This document shows, in pieces, positions 12,641 through 24,968 of a stretch of 64,000 nt of DNA. The notes under the pieces were generated by a model. It saw nothing but the letters and a program-made list of their open reading frames with translations, was not told the DNA's origin and searched no databases. Source of the stretch: Jacaranda mimosifolia (lineage: Eukaryota > Streptophyta > Magnoliopsida > Lamiales > Bignoniaceae); the NCBI GenBank assembly GCA_018894105.1, contig CM032117.1, positions 27,818,501 to 27,882,500 of the forward strand, written 5' to 3'. Position numbers and translations under genes: made by a program. The first letter of the stretch is position 1, and each line of letters begins with the position of its first letter.

Positions 12641-13300
12641 CCTAAAAAAAATTTCAACAAAACTCATAAAGAGCAACAAACTTCAACTTAAAACAAGATG
12701 CTACAAGGGTGCGATATATACATGCTATAAGTCTCCCAAATAACCTTCAAACACAACAACAATCTTCATTCTAAGCGACAATTAGGCACAGCCCAAAGCG
12801 TCATCTCATGAAACATGATATACGCACGCCATATATCTTAAATTCGAACTTAACATATCACAACATCTCTAAGTCAAAGCATAACGGTTAGGTGAACATA
12901 TATGATCATATAATCACCTAACCTATTACAAAACAGATTCTTCAGGCCAAGCCGTAAGCTCTTGCTCTTCTCTTAATCCTATTTGGGAAGAAATAAAGAG
13001 TAACAAAAAGGGTATGCCCAAAGGACTTAGTGAGGAGAAGCATAATAATCAGACAAAAGGATATGTCGAAAAATCAGTAATTCAATAGATTGTCAGCTGG
13101 CATGACATCACAACAAGAAATAGGAAAATGCCAGAACAGAAACATTATCAATTTCAACAAATGGAAACCTTTCCATCCTTATTGCTTCATGAACATAGTA
13201 CAAATGGAATAAAGCAAACCCAAGCATAATATACATTTCATTTAAACCCAAAACATGACATACATATTAGATTTTCCTTGTTCCTCTATAGCAGATCAGA

Positions 13301-13432
13301 TACCCAAGCATAATAGCTCAGCAGATAACGGACGCCCAAGCATAACACTCAACACATCACTAATGCCCAAGCATAATGCTCAGCGCATCACAAACGCCCA
13401 ACCATAACGCTCAACGCGTCCCAATTATCCAA
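13301..13432 (+). repeat. ~30-bp minisatellite in the right LTR
   Basis: Four to five units resemble CCCAAGCATAATGCTCAGCG followed by CATCACAAACG, with variants such as CCAACCATAACGCTCAACGC. It sits in the same relative part of the LTR as the repeats at 2,151, 4,318 and 27,744, but its unit is different. Confidence 0.8.
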
Positions 13433-14811
13433 GCATTCCACTGGGATTGGCACTTGGCCCATACAGATTTCCCATACAAGTATAAATAATGTTATAATCA
13501 ATAAATAATTTGCCGATCCAAACAACAATTTACAAAGCAATTCAAATATGCCGACAAGGCCAAATTGATGATATACAAAATGAATCAAATATGCTGAGAA
13601 GGCATATGAACGATACACAGAACAAAATCAAATATGCCGACAAGGAAAATTAAATAATAAACATGGTGGTTCAAGTATGTCGTTAAGGCCAGTTAACTAA
13701 TATACATAATGAATTTAGATATGCTGACAAAGCTAAACAAAAAATATGCCAAACAGATTCAGACAGGACAATAACAGATAAGGTGATAAAAGTTCTTGGC
13801 GCCAGAATTGGAATAGTCAATTTTATCATAAGTAAAATCAAGGAATTCAAACGATCCAAGATATTTCAACAAATCAAAGAACAATCACTTCCCAGAAACA
13901 AAAGGGTAACAGACAATCACTGTGTGTACAGAATGAATAGCAGACAGGTTAGATCTTCACAGGGTGTACAGAACGAACATAATCAAGAAGCATGGAATAG
14001 ACACAAAAACAATAACAGTAAAGACAGTTCATTTCCCAGAAGAACAAATAGGTGAGACCCTCACCTTAAACTCCACAGAGATGCTATCATGTCATACGGT
14101 CCTGGAGATTCTAGATCCTCGTTATATGTTTCATTCAAAATGTCATATGAATATCGATGCTACAGTATAGCACTTACTAACAACAATTATAGCCAATCGC
14201 ATATTTTAATTACTCTAACCATTTATTTTCTCAATTGTCATTCTATCTTGTATTCGCTTTAGAGTATTCAACTATACGTTGCTTTTCTTCAATCACTTAG
14301 TTTGTGTCACCAGTTTTGCTATGTAACTAGCCCGTTCAAGCAATCAAGGGTTTTACCCTGAACTTAATTTACCCTCTGTTTTCCTAAACATACCAGTTTG
14401 ATCAAATCTCATCAATCGAATATTTCATCAGTTTTGGGCATGTACTTACTTTCATTACTGATACTTAAATTAAAGTTCTCGATCCATAACTAATTATATT
14501 TAACCCACATTCATGAGTTAAACATGTGTATTCATAATATTCAAGTCATGTTATCATTTCACAATTCCGACTTCTCAAATGCATCAATTAGCTTAGTTAA
14601 TAATTATTAGTCTTTTCATATCGAATCCGAGTCCATACATCACTTACAATCGTATTCCTATTAAATTTTTTAGTCCACAATTACAATTTTCGTCCAATTA
14701 ACCTAAATTTATATCAAAAATTGGCTTAACATTTTAATCAGATTAAATCAAGAATCAAATTAATTGATTAATCAAGAATTTACCAAATTGACCAAGTTCA
14801 AGGCCAATCCT

Positions 14812-15345
14812 GATGGGGAGCCCCCCCGGCGCCTGTGCATGCTTCGCTGAGCAGGCTTGGGGGGGTCGCCTTCGAGCCCCTCCAGCCTGCTGCAAGGCTT
14901 TCGTTGCTCTCCAGTCGCCCTCCCTATGTTTTTCTCCCCTTGGGATGTAAAACAAGAGTCTGCTTCGCCAAAGGCCTTTTTAAGGTCCTTTGGCTCGTCC
15001 CCGTTCGTGCCCTTAAGGACGAACCAGTCAGCTCCAATTCCGGTGGTCTTATCATTGCGTTCGCTCGTTTCACTTCGTTCACTCTCGCTTGGAGCCGTTG
15101 CATCGGGTGCTAAAGCGTGGGTGTTTTGTATCCATTGAGCAAAAACGGGTTGTAAGACAAGACCAGGTTAAGGAAGGAAGGCATGGGGGTCGGTTGGGGC
15201 TAAAGAAAGTGCAGACATTCAGGAGTTTGGCGGCTTTTCCCCCCCTGTGACCCCCCTGATCGTTCCAGGCTTCTCAGGAAGACCTGTCACTCGTTCTATC
15301 GCTCCTGCTCCTCCTCATCGGGGAGCAGATCAAACTTTGTTGCAT
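14812..15345. other. Probable organellar (mitochondrial-like) DNA insert in the LTR
   Basis: Base composition jumps to clearly above 50% GC with long C/G runs (GCCCCCCCGGCGCC near 14,820; TTCCCCCCCTGTGACCCCCC near 15,237). It also has the GTTCGCTCG..TTCGTTCACTC texture common in plant mitochondrial intergenic DNA. It is absent from the other LTR copies in the window. Short open frames exist on the plus strand but match nothing I recognise. Both the organelle origin and the exact edges are inferred from composition. Confidence 0.45.
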
Positions 15346-16088
15346 GCATCTTGGTCGTCGCCCTGGAGATTCTGACCGAAAGTCACCGGACCGCCACCCC
15401 TGGAAATATGCATGGCCACCAACAGTTGATGTGCTTCAATGAGGTGAACATTTACCCCAAATCAATTTTCCATTTGAATGTTGTTTGGCTGGACAATTTG
15501 ACCAAAAACCGCCAGCCGGCTACCAACACCACTGCCCTATTTTTCTCCAATTTCTCATTCGTTCTTCGTGGGTTCACTAAATTGAAGACACCACTATTTT
15601 TTTTGCACCGAGCCCGTCAGAACCCATACCTTGGTCACATCCAACGGTTATCGGAGACGAGCTACCCACCACCACTACTGCAAGCTCACTTTGAACTTTG
15701 ATTTTTCCGGCGTTCTGCCAGTCAAACTTGGGTGTTCTTAGTACTGGCTCATTCCTGGAGCTGAGAGGAAGCAAATGGTGTAGTTGGTTTTGAGGTACAC
15801 TAGTCGCTAGTGAGGAATCGTTGGAGGGGAAGGTTGGAGTCTGCATGGGAAAATTTGACGAAGTTGGGGGAGGGGGGAATTGCTATTTATATGTGGATTT
15901 TCAGAACTTTCAAATTGACCCCAGATGTTTTGGTCAGTTTTCAATTTAGCCCTCAAGTTACTAATGCCTTATTTTGACCCAATTGAACTGTTTTAATTCC
16001 ATTTTGACCCCTAAAACTTATAAAATTCTAGCAAGTAGGTCCTCTTTAAAATCTTATTTTCTAAAATGCTAAATTTAGGGGTGTTACA

Positions 16089-16608
16089 CTCAGATTCCTA
16101 AGCTCTCAAAAATTTTGATCCAAGATACAAATATGTTGCTCTTCGTTGGTTAGATCACTTTCCAATGGTATGTTTTCATGTGAAATGACGTGAGAAGAAT
16201 CAGGATAATACTTTCGAAGTTATGACAGTGAAAGACGTCATATATTCATGTTGAGCCTTGAGGTAATGCTAACCGGTAGGCTACTTGTCCAATCCTTTCA
16301 CATATCTCCTAAGGACCAACATATCTCGAGCTAAGATTTTCATCCTTTCCTATCCTTCGGATCCCCTTTCTCGGAGATACTTTGAGAAACACTCAGTCAC
16401 CAATTTCAAATTCTAAATCCTTCCTCCTCTTGTCTGCATAGTTTTTCTGTTAATCCTAGGCTGCTTTTATTTTCTGTTTAATCAGTTATACCTTCTTAAT
16501 AGTCTCTCGAATCAGTTTTGACCTTATGGTTCCCAAAGATTTTTGGTGTTGCTGCTGTGCTCTTTGAGATCCCAATGTAACAGGGATCGATATTTTCTGT
16601 CATACAGG
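16089..16608 (-). pseudogene. Integrase C-terminal segment of a gypsy pol, displaced
   Basis: The minus strand reads LYDRKYRSLLHWDL (consensus LYGRKCRSPLHWDE) at 16,608, then DLEFEIGDxVFLKVSPRKG, LSSRYVGP, ICERIGQVAYRLALP and ILDQNF.ELRN at 16,090. This is the linker and C-terminal part of a Tekay-like integrase. It starts and stops almost exactly where the pol remnant at 7,255 has its gap, and it ends flush with the LTR at 16,088. Stops and frameshifts are present. Confidence 0.8.
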
Positions 16609-18480
16609 AAAATTCAAAATTCAAAAAATAAATAGGAAAATGTTGCGAAGGAAAAAAAAATCTACCGCAAAATAGAAAAAAGAATAAAAGAAAAAAAGTT
16701 TTTCAAATGTTATATTTTTAATTAATAAAAGTAATAATAATATTAAAAAATATTTGATCATGATAATGTTATTTATGTGTTGTGGGTTAAAAGAATGAGC
16801 AAAACTCTTCATGTCAAATGTTATTTTACATTAGTAATCTCTTATGATATTTATTGTTATATACATTAATTTAGAATCAATAGTTTTTCATATTATATAC
16901 TATGTAAATTTAATATTATTCATACCATTAAAATTTTCTAAATAAATAAAGTTATTATATTAACTCTATATTTTTTTTCTTCAATAATAGATAAAGTCCA
17001 TTATTTAACTTTTATTTTTTATTAAATTTCTAAATTTTATTTTCATACATAGGAAATTTTTTACATATTATGTTGTAAATACTTTTATGACTATTAATAT
17101 ATTTATTAAATAATATACTTTTATTATAAATATAATTATCATATAATGAATCAATAAATATAATTTCAATATATATTTATATATTTTGATTAATTGGAAG
17201 ATATATTATCTCATTACCTTTAGCAAATGCGTTAATCATTATAAAATAAAGATTAATTATTAAAAATTGATTATATACTAATTTATACGAATTCTATATT
17301 AGTAATTAATATTTTATAACTCAAATTAGTAATTATATAGATATATATTATGTACAAAAATGTTATACATTTAATTGATATAAAAATAAAAGTAAAAATA
17401 ATATTATAAAGCATTTGATTATGAAAATATTATTTATATGTTGTGATTTAAAAGAATGAGCAAAATTAATTAAGATAATAATATATAAATTTATAAGTTA
17501 TATAATTGATAATTAGTTAGTAAAATTAGCATCATGTCAAATGTTATTTTACAGTGGTAATCTTTTATGATATTTATTATTAAGTACATTAATTTTGAAC
17601 AATAGTTTAACATCTATAGTATTATAAACAACACAATGATGTGGGACCCACAATTATGCAATTTTGACCAAATGGCAAATTCTTAAAATTTTGAGTATTT
17701 TAATCCAATTAAATGATTTTCATTAGTTATTGGTTCTTACCTTTAACTGATATATTGTATCTTATCTCCAATATTTTTTATTCAAAATTCAAAATATATT
17801 TAATAATATTTCTTAATCTTTATTAAAGAGCTAGAAATTTGAGAAATGAATAATTATAAATTGACTAACATATAAGAGCTCAATTTATCAAAATCTTTAA
17901 AATTTAATAATTTTTACAATAATATTTTTTAGATATATAAAATATTTTGAGATAAAACTATATATATAATATAACAAATAATTTAATTTGAAAAATATTT
18001 CAAATAAAAAAAGTTACTTCCTGTAACAACTATAATTCTATATAAATCATTATATTAATTCTATATTTTTCTATTTAGTAATAGATAAAGTTTATCATTT
18101 AACTTTTATTTATTATTATATTTTGAATTTTTATTTTTATCTATCATTTAACATTTACTTCTTATTCATACATAAGGAATTATATATATAAATATGCATA
18201 TTTTTATGGTACGTGGTGGCATTTAAATATCTAAAAATTAGATTATTAATATTCAAAAACTTATTTTAAAATAAAATTATTATTAAAAATATAGTATAAT
18301 ATAACACTGAAAGATTATCAATAATCAAAATATAATTTAAAAATTATACATAATAAATAAGCTTTAAGATTAAAATTTGAAATTGAAGATTCAAACTTTA
18401 AAATTTAAAATTTAAATATCAAAAGAATATCTTACATTAAACCCTAAGTTTTCACCCTCTTTACTTTTTCTTTCGCCTTC
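16609..18480. repeat. AT-rich dispersed repeat with an internal duplication
   Basis: No gene is visible. 16,720-16,890 and 17,388-17,610 are direct diverged copies, sharing AAAAGAATGAGCAAAA and ATGTCAAATGTTATTTTACA. 17,817-18,037 is an inverted copy of 40,351-40,556; both hold AATTATTCATTTCTCAAA and CTCTTTAATAAAGA on one strand or the other. This defines a repeat family also present at 38-41 kb and 51.8-52.9 kb. Its class is unknown. Confidence 0.6.
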
Positions 18481-19970
18481 CCCCGCTCTCCCCCTCCTCT
18501 CCTTTATTTCTTTCTTTTTATTTTTTTCCTAATTCTAACTTAATCCGCTGCCAGCGAAGGCAAGCCCACCACGTGGGCCTCGAGTGGCCACTCGTGGCCA
18601 CTAACCAAAGGCTGGGGCCTCCAGAATGTTTTTTAAATTTTTTTAATTTTGTATTAATTTTATTTTTTCTAATATTGTAGGTTTGAAAATTTTTCGTCTT
18701 TTTGATGTGTTGGTTACTTCAAAAGGGTATTTTTGTTTTGCTTATTTTTTTAGATAATGTGTATTAGATTATGGTTCATATTAAATTATGTGTTAGATTT
18801 ATGTGTTAGATTATCTGATTATGCATTTATATTGAATTATGTGTTAGATTATGTTAGATTTACGTTTTGTGAGTTATATGTCAGATTAGGATTTGAGTTA
18901 TATATTAGATTTATCTTAAATTATATGTTGGTTATAATGACTTCTATGTTGAATTATATTGAATTTATATTTTATGAATTATGTGCTCGATTATGATTTG
19001 GTTATGTATTGAATTTATATATTGGTTTATTATGTTGAATTGTATGTTGGTTTAGTTTATGTTTCTATTTTTTATCATTGTAATTTTGTAAATTATGTAA
19101 TGGATGATGATTTAATATTTATATTGAACTAATTTAATTATTTTCTGAATTATATGTTCAATTAGAATTTGAGTTATGTGTTGGATTTACCTTAAATTAT
19201 ATGTTGGTTATAATGAGTTCAATGTTGAATTATATTGAATTTATATTTTATGAATTATGTGGATTATGATTTGGTTATGTATTGAAACTATATATTGGTT
19301 TATTACGTAGAATTGTATGTTGGTTTAGTTTATGTTTCTATTTTTCATTATTGTAATTTTGTTTTTGTTTTAATATGCAGGCTTGGATATTTCAAGGCAT
19401 TAAAATTTTGTATAAGTCTTGTAAGATAATTTTTTGGTATTATTTTGTGAATTTTATATTTTAGTTAGGGCTTGATTTATATATTGGACAATATGGATTA
19501 TCTTAGATTGTGATTTGTATTATATGTTAGATTTTTATTGTGATATAAAACTATTGTGGTTTTATGTAAAATAATATTTAAGTATTGGTGTATGGATGAT
19601 TAGTAAGTAATGCAAAGAACTATTGATATTGATTAATTATCGGTTTCAATTTGATATAGGATGTATCTATTTTTTTTTTAAATATTTCTTAAAATTTGCA
19701 AAAATTATTTTTTTGTTATTATTTTTTGCGACATAAATTTTTTTTCAAATTAATTAACAAAAAAAAATTTAAAAAGGAAAAGATTTGTAATTTTCAATTT
19801 TGCAACGGATTTGTCCATGCAAAATCCGTCGCAAAAGGGAGACCTCAAATTCGTTGCAAATTCATTGTACAATTCATCGCAAAATGAGACATCCCAAAAT
19901 TTTGCGACCACAATTTTTGTGACGGATTTTTAGGAAAATCCGTTGCTAAAATGCAATTTTTTTAGTAGTG
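18481..19970. mobile_element. 3' portion of a CACTA (En/Spm-type) transposon
   Basis: The right end reads ATTTTTTTAGTAGTG at 19,970, the complement of the CACTACTAAAAAAAT terminus of plant CACTA elements. Within the last 170 bp several subterminal motifs alternate in orientation: AAAATCCGTCGCAAAA, TTGTGACGGATTTTTAGG, AAAATCCGTTGC. Such arrays bind the TNPA-type protein in this superfamily. Interior DNA is T-rich with a GC patch at 18,541-18,640. No transposase frame is present and the left CACTA terminus was not found, so the left limit given is arbitrary. Confidence 0.65.
18878..19361 (+). repeat. Direct duplication of ~210 bp within the CACTA region
   Basis: 18,878-19,088 and 19,156-19,361 match closely. 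They share AATTATATGTTGGTTATAAT, TATTTTATGAATTATGTG and TGGTTTAGTTTATGTTTCTA. A 67-bp spacer separates them. Shorter TTATGTGTTAGATT repeats precede them (18,757-18,860). Confidence 0.85.
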
Positions 19971-20847
19971 AATACAACTAAGTTTAGGTAATATACAAAT
20001 TGAAGCAGATAATATTTAAATACATAAATATTCGATGGGACCAAGACCAAGAATATATTGTATTTGAATAGCTTAATATTACTTTTAGAACTTAAGAAAA
20101 GGGTTACAAGTGAAATGAAGTAGAGCTAAAGGGCAACCTTGACAAAAGGACTGATACGATTGTGTTAACTAATATATTAGATATTGGACAAGGCAACGAG
20201 ATTTAGTCGAATCATTGAGAATACACTAGCATGAGACCAAATATGCTCGAGCTAATTGATTAGGCTTCCATTAAAAGCATAAGTAAGAACTTACTAATAA
20301 CAAGAGCTAAAAATAATAGTACTAGTGATCTGCTTAGCAATTTGAAACTGATAATTCTATACTAAGCTATATTAGGCACCTTGGTATAGAAAAAAGACTA
20401 GAAAAAAATACAAAAGGACAAAATGAATTAAACACTAAAACGTAACAAACACGCTAGGTATAGATATGCTTGTGATTGAAACAATTAATATAATATTCAT
20501 TTATCTTACGATAAATCTTTAGATTGACTAGGCAGTAAGGACATGAGCATCCAGACAACTAAGAAAACCCTTCTACGCTTACCAGGTGAGTTCGTACTTG
20601 GTGGTACAAGATTTCTTTGTTGGGAAAAGAATGTATATATATTTGTTAATATATCTCTGTTGCTTGATCCTTTTGTGTTGAGATTCAATAAATGTTGATT
20701 GTTCGTTCTAGATATTCTTTGACTCTTATGTTGAATTTAACAGTCTGTCTAAACTATTCTTCTTACATGTAATTTTTGAGCCGTTATTAATTAAATTCGC
20801 AACCCGTCCTAATATGAATTCTCAACTTTATATATATATATAAATAT
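19971..20847. other. No gene seen
   Basis: Moderately AT-rich sequence without a supported coding frame. Its last part (20,630-20,800) loosely resembles 23,545-23,640 on the far side of the solo LTR (GATCCTTT..TGTTGA.GATT and TATG.TAA..TTGACAGTCT). This might be a small duplication or part of an older repeat into which the LTR went. Confidence 0.35.
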
Positions 20848-23529
20848 TGTAACACCTCCAAAATTCGGTATTTTGAAAAAATAAGGATTTAGAATTCAAG
20901 AAATCAGTTGATCGGATTTTAGGGCTCAGAAAATTAATAAAAAGGACTTGATTGCAACAATTTTGAAAATTTTAAGGTCAATCCATAATTTGAGGAAAAC
21001 CTTATTGCACTAAACTTGAAAAGTTTTGGGGTTTCATGGTACTTATTTTTGGTCAAAGGGATCAAAGTGAGGCACCCACTTAGTTAGAGGCTGAATTGAA
21101 GTTTGTGAAAACTTTGAAGGGCTTAATTGTTGGCTGAAGAAACTTTTGGGGTCAATATACAAATTAGGAAAAGTTATTACTATATATAACTCATTTTCAT
21201 TTTTCCTCCCCTATTTTCATCTTTTCCCTCACCCGAAATCCCTCCCTGTCAACTCCGATGAACTTCCCCCGGCGAAAACCAAACTTTAAAACAAAATCGG
21301 CCAAATGCTTCTCCTGACCATCAATTCCACATCCATACCACATGCACCCATAGTTCCCGGTGGGCCACCAGAAAACCAAAGCTCAAAACTTACCGTGGTG
21401 GCAATCAACGGCAATGGTGAAGCTGAGGCAAAGACCAATTTCTAGGCTGTAAAAGGTGAAGCTTTCAGCTCAAGGAACAAGGTGGTACACTTGGATTGGA
21501 ATAAAGGCTGGCGCTAGCAATAAAATTTGAAGTACTCACGGCAACGAATGGTGGGACAGTGACTTCAGAGCTCAAATTGGAGGTCTTCCCAGTGACGAAA
21601 TGGTTAATTTAATGGTGCTTTGAACAGATCTTGTGGAGATAAGTAGTTTGGTGGTAGTTTTGAATATTTCCAGCGACGGTAGACAGCGGCGGACGGCGAA
21701 ATTGGGATAGAATTTGCAGCTCATTGTGAGGATCGTGGTTTTGGTTCATGGTTTCGAGGTCCAGTTAAGCAAATTCGTGGGTAAAAAGAGAGTTAGATTA
21801 TATATGTTTATGTATATATGTATATACATGCAATGTACCGTTATTTCCATTAGACTTTGTAATATGCCAAGAATGAGGATTTGTGTAAGATTGATACATA
21901 TATATTTCCATGCATGGATAGTGTAGTTAGTGGTCCCGAATCTATATTATTTTATGTAATGTTAGAATTAATTGAGTTTATGAAGTGATTAACTATGATT
22001 TGATGAAATTGGAACTTGAGAAATGATAATTGGGTGATTTAAGATGATATAGGACTAAGACTTGGTGTATGCATGTGCCGGTATAAGTTTGGTAAACTTG
22101 AATTGTATTATTTTATGAAGATTTTGGGAAATTTCGAGTACTAGAAGAGAAAACCCTAATTTTGTGAATTTGAACCTAAGTGAAAACAATTGGGATAATT
22201 AGATAAATAGGACTGTTATTGTTGATTTGGGACCCTGATACAAGGTTAATTAGGTAGTTGATGATTTGAAACTATTAATAAGAAGACTGTAATTATTGAA
22301 TGTTATCGAGGTCGAATAAGAATTTTGATTGTGAATTTACTCCTTTGGTTAGGTGACGAAGGAGTAGGTCCTGCAGACCAGTAGATTGTTGGTTGAGGCT
22401 GCAGTTTTTTGAGACTATGGAGGTAAGGGTCTGCCAACCTGGCACTTCTTTCAATTATGTATTATTGGGATAAATCTCTAAGAGAGTTTTCTATTTCTAT
22501 ACTGTACTAAACTATGTTTATTGAAATTTGTGAATTGTTCAGAATCTGCTTGTTATCTGTTAATTGACATGTACACCCCTATTAGGGTTATTTTTTGATT
22601 GATTCTGTTATCTGTCCGTTCTGGCTAAGAACATCTTGTCTATTATCTATTCGATCTGTTGTCTAATCACCTAGAACTCCAGTTCGTTATTTGTTATTGT
22701 CTTGTTATCTGATTGTCGTGTTATCTGTTACCGTTCTGATAAGTTGTTCCCAGTTGTAAAGCAGGACAAGCTGTTAGTTGTTCTAGCTACAAAGCGGGAC
22801 ATGCTTTTATGTTTGGAATGACAGAAATAAGGAACAAATATGATTGTTTTGATATGTCTGTTGGATTGCATCGATTGATCTGATTTGTCTACTTGATTGA
22901 TTTTTGATTAATTGATTGTTTCTTGACTGTCTATCCTTATTCTGATATGTTTCTGCTTGACTACTGATTTACGATCTGTTAAGTTGATTTTTCCTCAATA
23001 GATTCTTTCTGCTTATGCTTACAATTATCCCTTACTAAGTCCTTTGGACTTACCCCTCAGTTATTTTTTATTCTCTCAGACAGGGATTAAGTGAAGAACT
23101 TGGACTCCATGCTGGACATGAGCATATTTTATAATAGATCAGGTGTTTGAATGTATATATAGTAACCTCTGAATGCTAAGCATGAACTCGAGACGTTGTG
23201 ATATGCCATGTGATGACTGAAGACATGTAAATATTTTGTTAAATGTAAAAGGTGAATTATGGCATGTACTTAATGGTTCACCGAGTCTGTTAAGTTTGAA
23301 ATTTCACTGCTTCTGATAAGTTGAATTTGGAAAATTTTATGGTATGTATTTAGTGTATGTGCTGTCTATTATGGGATTGTTTAAGGTTTGTTTAAGTTGG
23401 AATCCGCTGCTATTTCTAATAAGCTTGAAATGTTTGACTATAGGCCTATTGATTTGTATTTTGGGTTCCATTTAAGATTGAACTAAGTGGCGTCTCAGCT
23501 TAAGTGCTATCCCAAGTGGGGGCGTCACA
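20848..23529 (+). mobile_element. Solo LTR of the gypsy family
   Basis: A 2,682-bp unit runs from TGTAACACCTCC to GGGGGCGTCACA, the same termini as the LTR at 2,497-5,494. Its last 45 bp (GTGGCGTCTCAG..GTGCTATCCCAAGTG) match that copy closely. It is flanked by AT microsatellite DNA on both sides (AATAT before, TATAT after), which blurs the 5-bp duplication. No pol or gag lies next to it, so it is a solo LTR. Confidence 0.8.
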
Positions 23530-24968
23530 TATATATATATCTAAATATGTCACTATTGTTCGATCCTTTCTTTGTTGAAGATTGTTATTCTCCTATGCTA
23601 TTTTGATCTTCAATTCTTATGCTAATATTGACAGTCTACTTGTATTTCCCTTCTCCCTTGCTCGTGATTCTCGAGTCATTGTTTTTGAATTTCCAGCCTA
23701 TCTTGATATGTTGAATTCCTGAATCGAGTGATTAGTCCGGGTTGTATTCATATAAGTTTTGAAAAGGAAGCGGATTGTGAAACTTATCACACATCGCCAC
23801 TTTATCCTAATTATGGTTCCTATTTGATCATGATTTATACTGTTTTACCTGAAATTGGTGATTGTGAGACAAAATCTAATAAGTATTCTACAAAGTACTA
23901 TTTTACTAATCTCATGCTCATTTTCTTGCACTGTTAATTATAAACCTATATTGATTCCTATGTTCACTGATGGTTATGCCGAGTTGAGACACTATTTGAG
24001 AATGATGTTAGATAGTTTAAACTATACTGAATTACTAAATACCCTTGGAGGTGGGCCCTGGGATTGGCATTGAAAGACGATCGGGTGGAACTGACCGATA
24101 GTGTCTGATCTTTTGGATGATATCCTACTGATTATAATCTTGTCTCTTAGCTAGTTGGAGGTAGATGTCCATAAGCAGCTATCCATAAGCAAGATAAGGC
24201 ATGTGACTAGCCATGCCTATTGACTGTTCAATTATCTAAATCGATCACTCGAAATTTGGAGGGATAAGGATTTACATATTTTCGAAAGTAGAGAGACAAT
24301 GTAGAAGAACCACTAACAGCAAGATTGCAAAAGTGTTTGTTGATCCATTATCAATTAACTTTTCTAGCCAGTTGTATTTCTTAAAAGAAAAAAAAAGTTG
24401 ACTCTTTGGTCATACTTGGGATTTAAACCTCTACAAAATGGCATCGAATTTTGTGGAATCTCATAACTAGTATGGGATGGTGGTGAGATGGATCACTTAA
24501 AACTTTGAATGGAATTTATTCTCACGACTTCTAGTAATCATAATGCTCCTATTTGTTTAATGGATAAAATGTTTGAATAATTGGTACTGTGTTGTTATTG
24601 CTAGAATATCTCACTAAATAATTCGAACTTACGTTTTTGTATTGTTTCCTTTCATTCTTTATCCCAAATAAAAATGAGTGGCAAAAAAAGTCTAAACTAC
24701 GCGACACATGAGGTAATAAACCTAATGAATATATCTAAATATATATAGATTGTATCAATTGGATTATCGACATAGATATGACAAATGGGTGGAAGTGTTA
24801 AGTGTGACCTATGATATTTTGGTTATGAGTTAAATTGTTGATCAATGTCACTTGTGGAAATTAACTATTTTGGGTTTAGACAAATTTACTTTCTCTTATC
24901 CAAAGAGCTTGTGGCATAGAATTAGTAGCATCTCGAATGAGGAGGCACCTCTCAATTAGGGTGTTACA
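23530..24968 (+). repeat. Unclassified sequence ending like an LTR
   Basis: The end, GGAGGCACCTCTCAATTAGGGTGTTACA at 24,941-24,968, resembles the closing part of the gypsy LTR family. The rest is too diverged to align by eye. No coding frame with a recognisable domain was found. Confidence 0.3.

Larger units (their letters stand above)
12558..16088 (-). mobile_element. Right (5') LTR of the gypsy element, carrying a foreign insert
   Basis: The plus strand starts TCTAACGCCCCACCCAGGG and ends TTTAGGGGTGTTACA. Its opening matches 1,612 onward in the left LTR, and both share CCTTATTGCTTCATgAA downstream. It is 3,531 bp; about 540 bp of this (14,812-15,345) is unlike the other LTR copies and looks organellar. 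On the element's strand it lies upstream of gag. A pol fragment of the same family abuts its outer end at 16,089. Confidence 0.7.

Noticed and set aside
14835..15138. Overlapping ORFs in the GC-rich insert
   Set aside because: Two frames overlap with no recognisable product; explained by few stops in GC-rich organellar-like DNA.
15351..15846. ORFs on both strands near the end of the right LTR
   Set aside because: Lie in LTR leader sequence shared with other copies; no domain.
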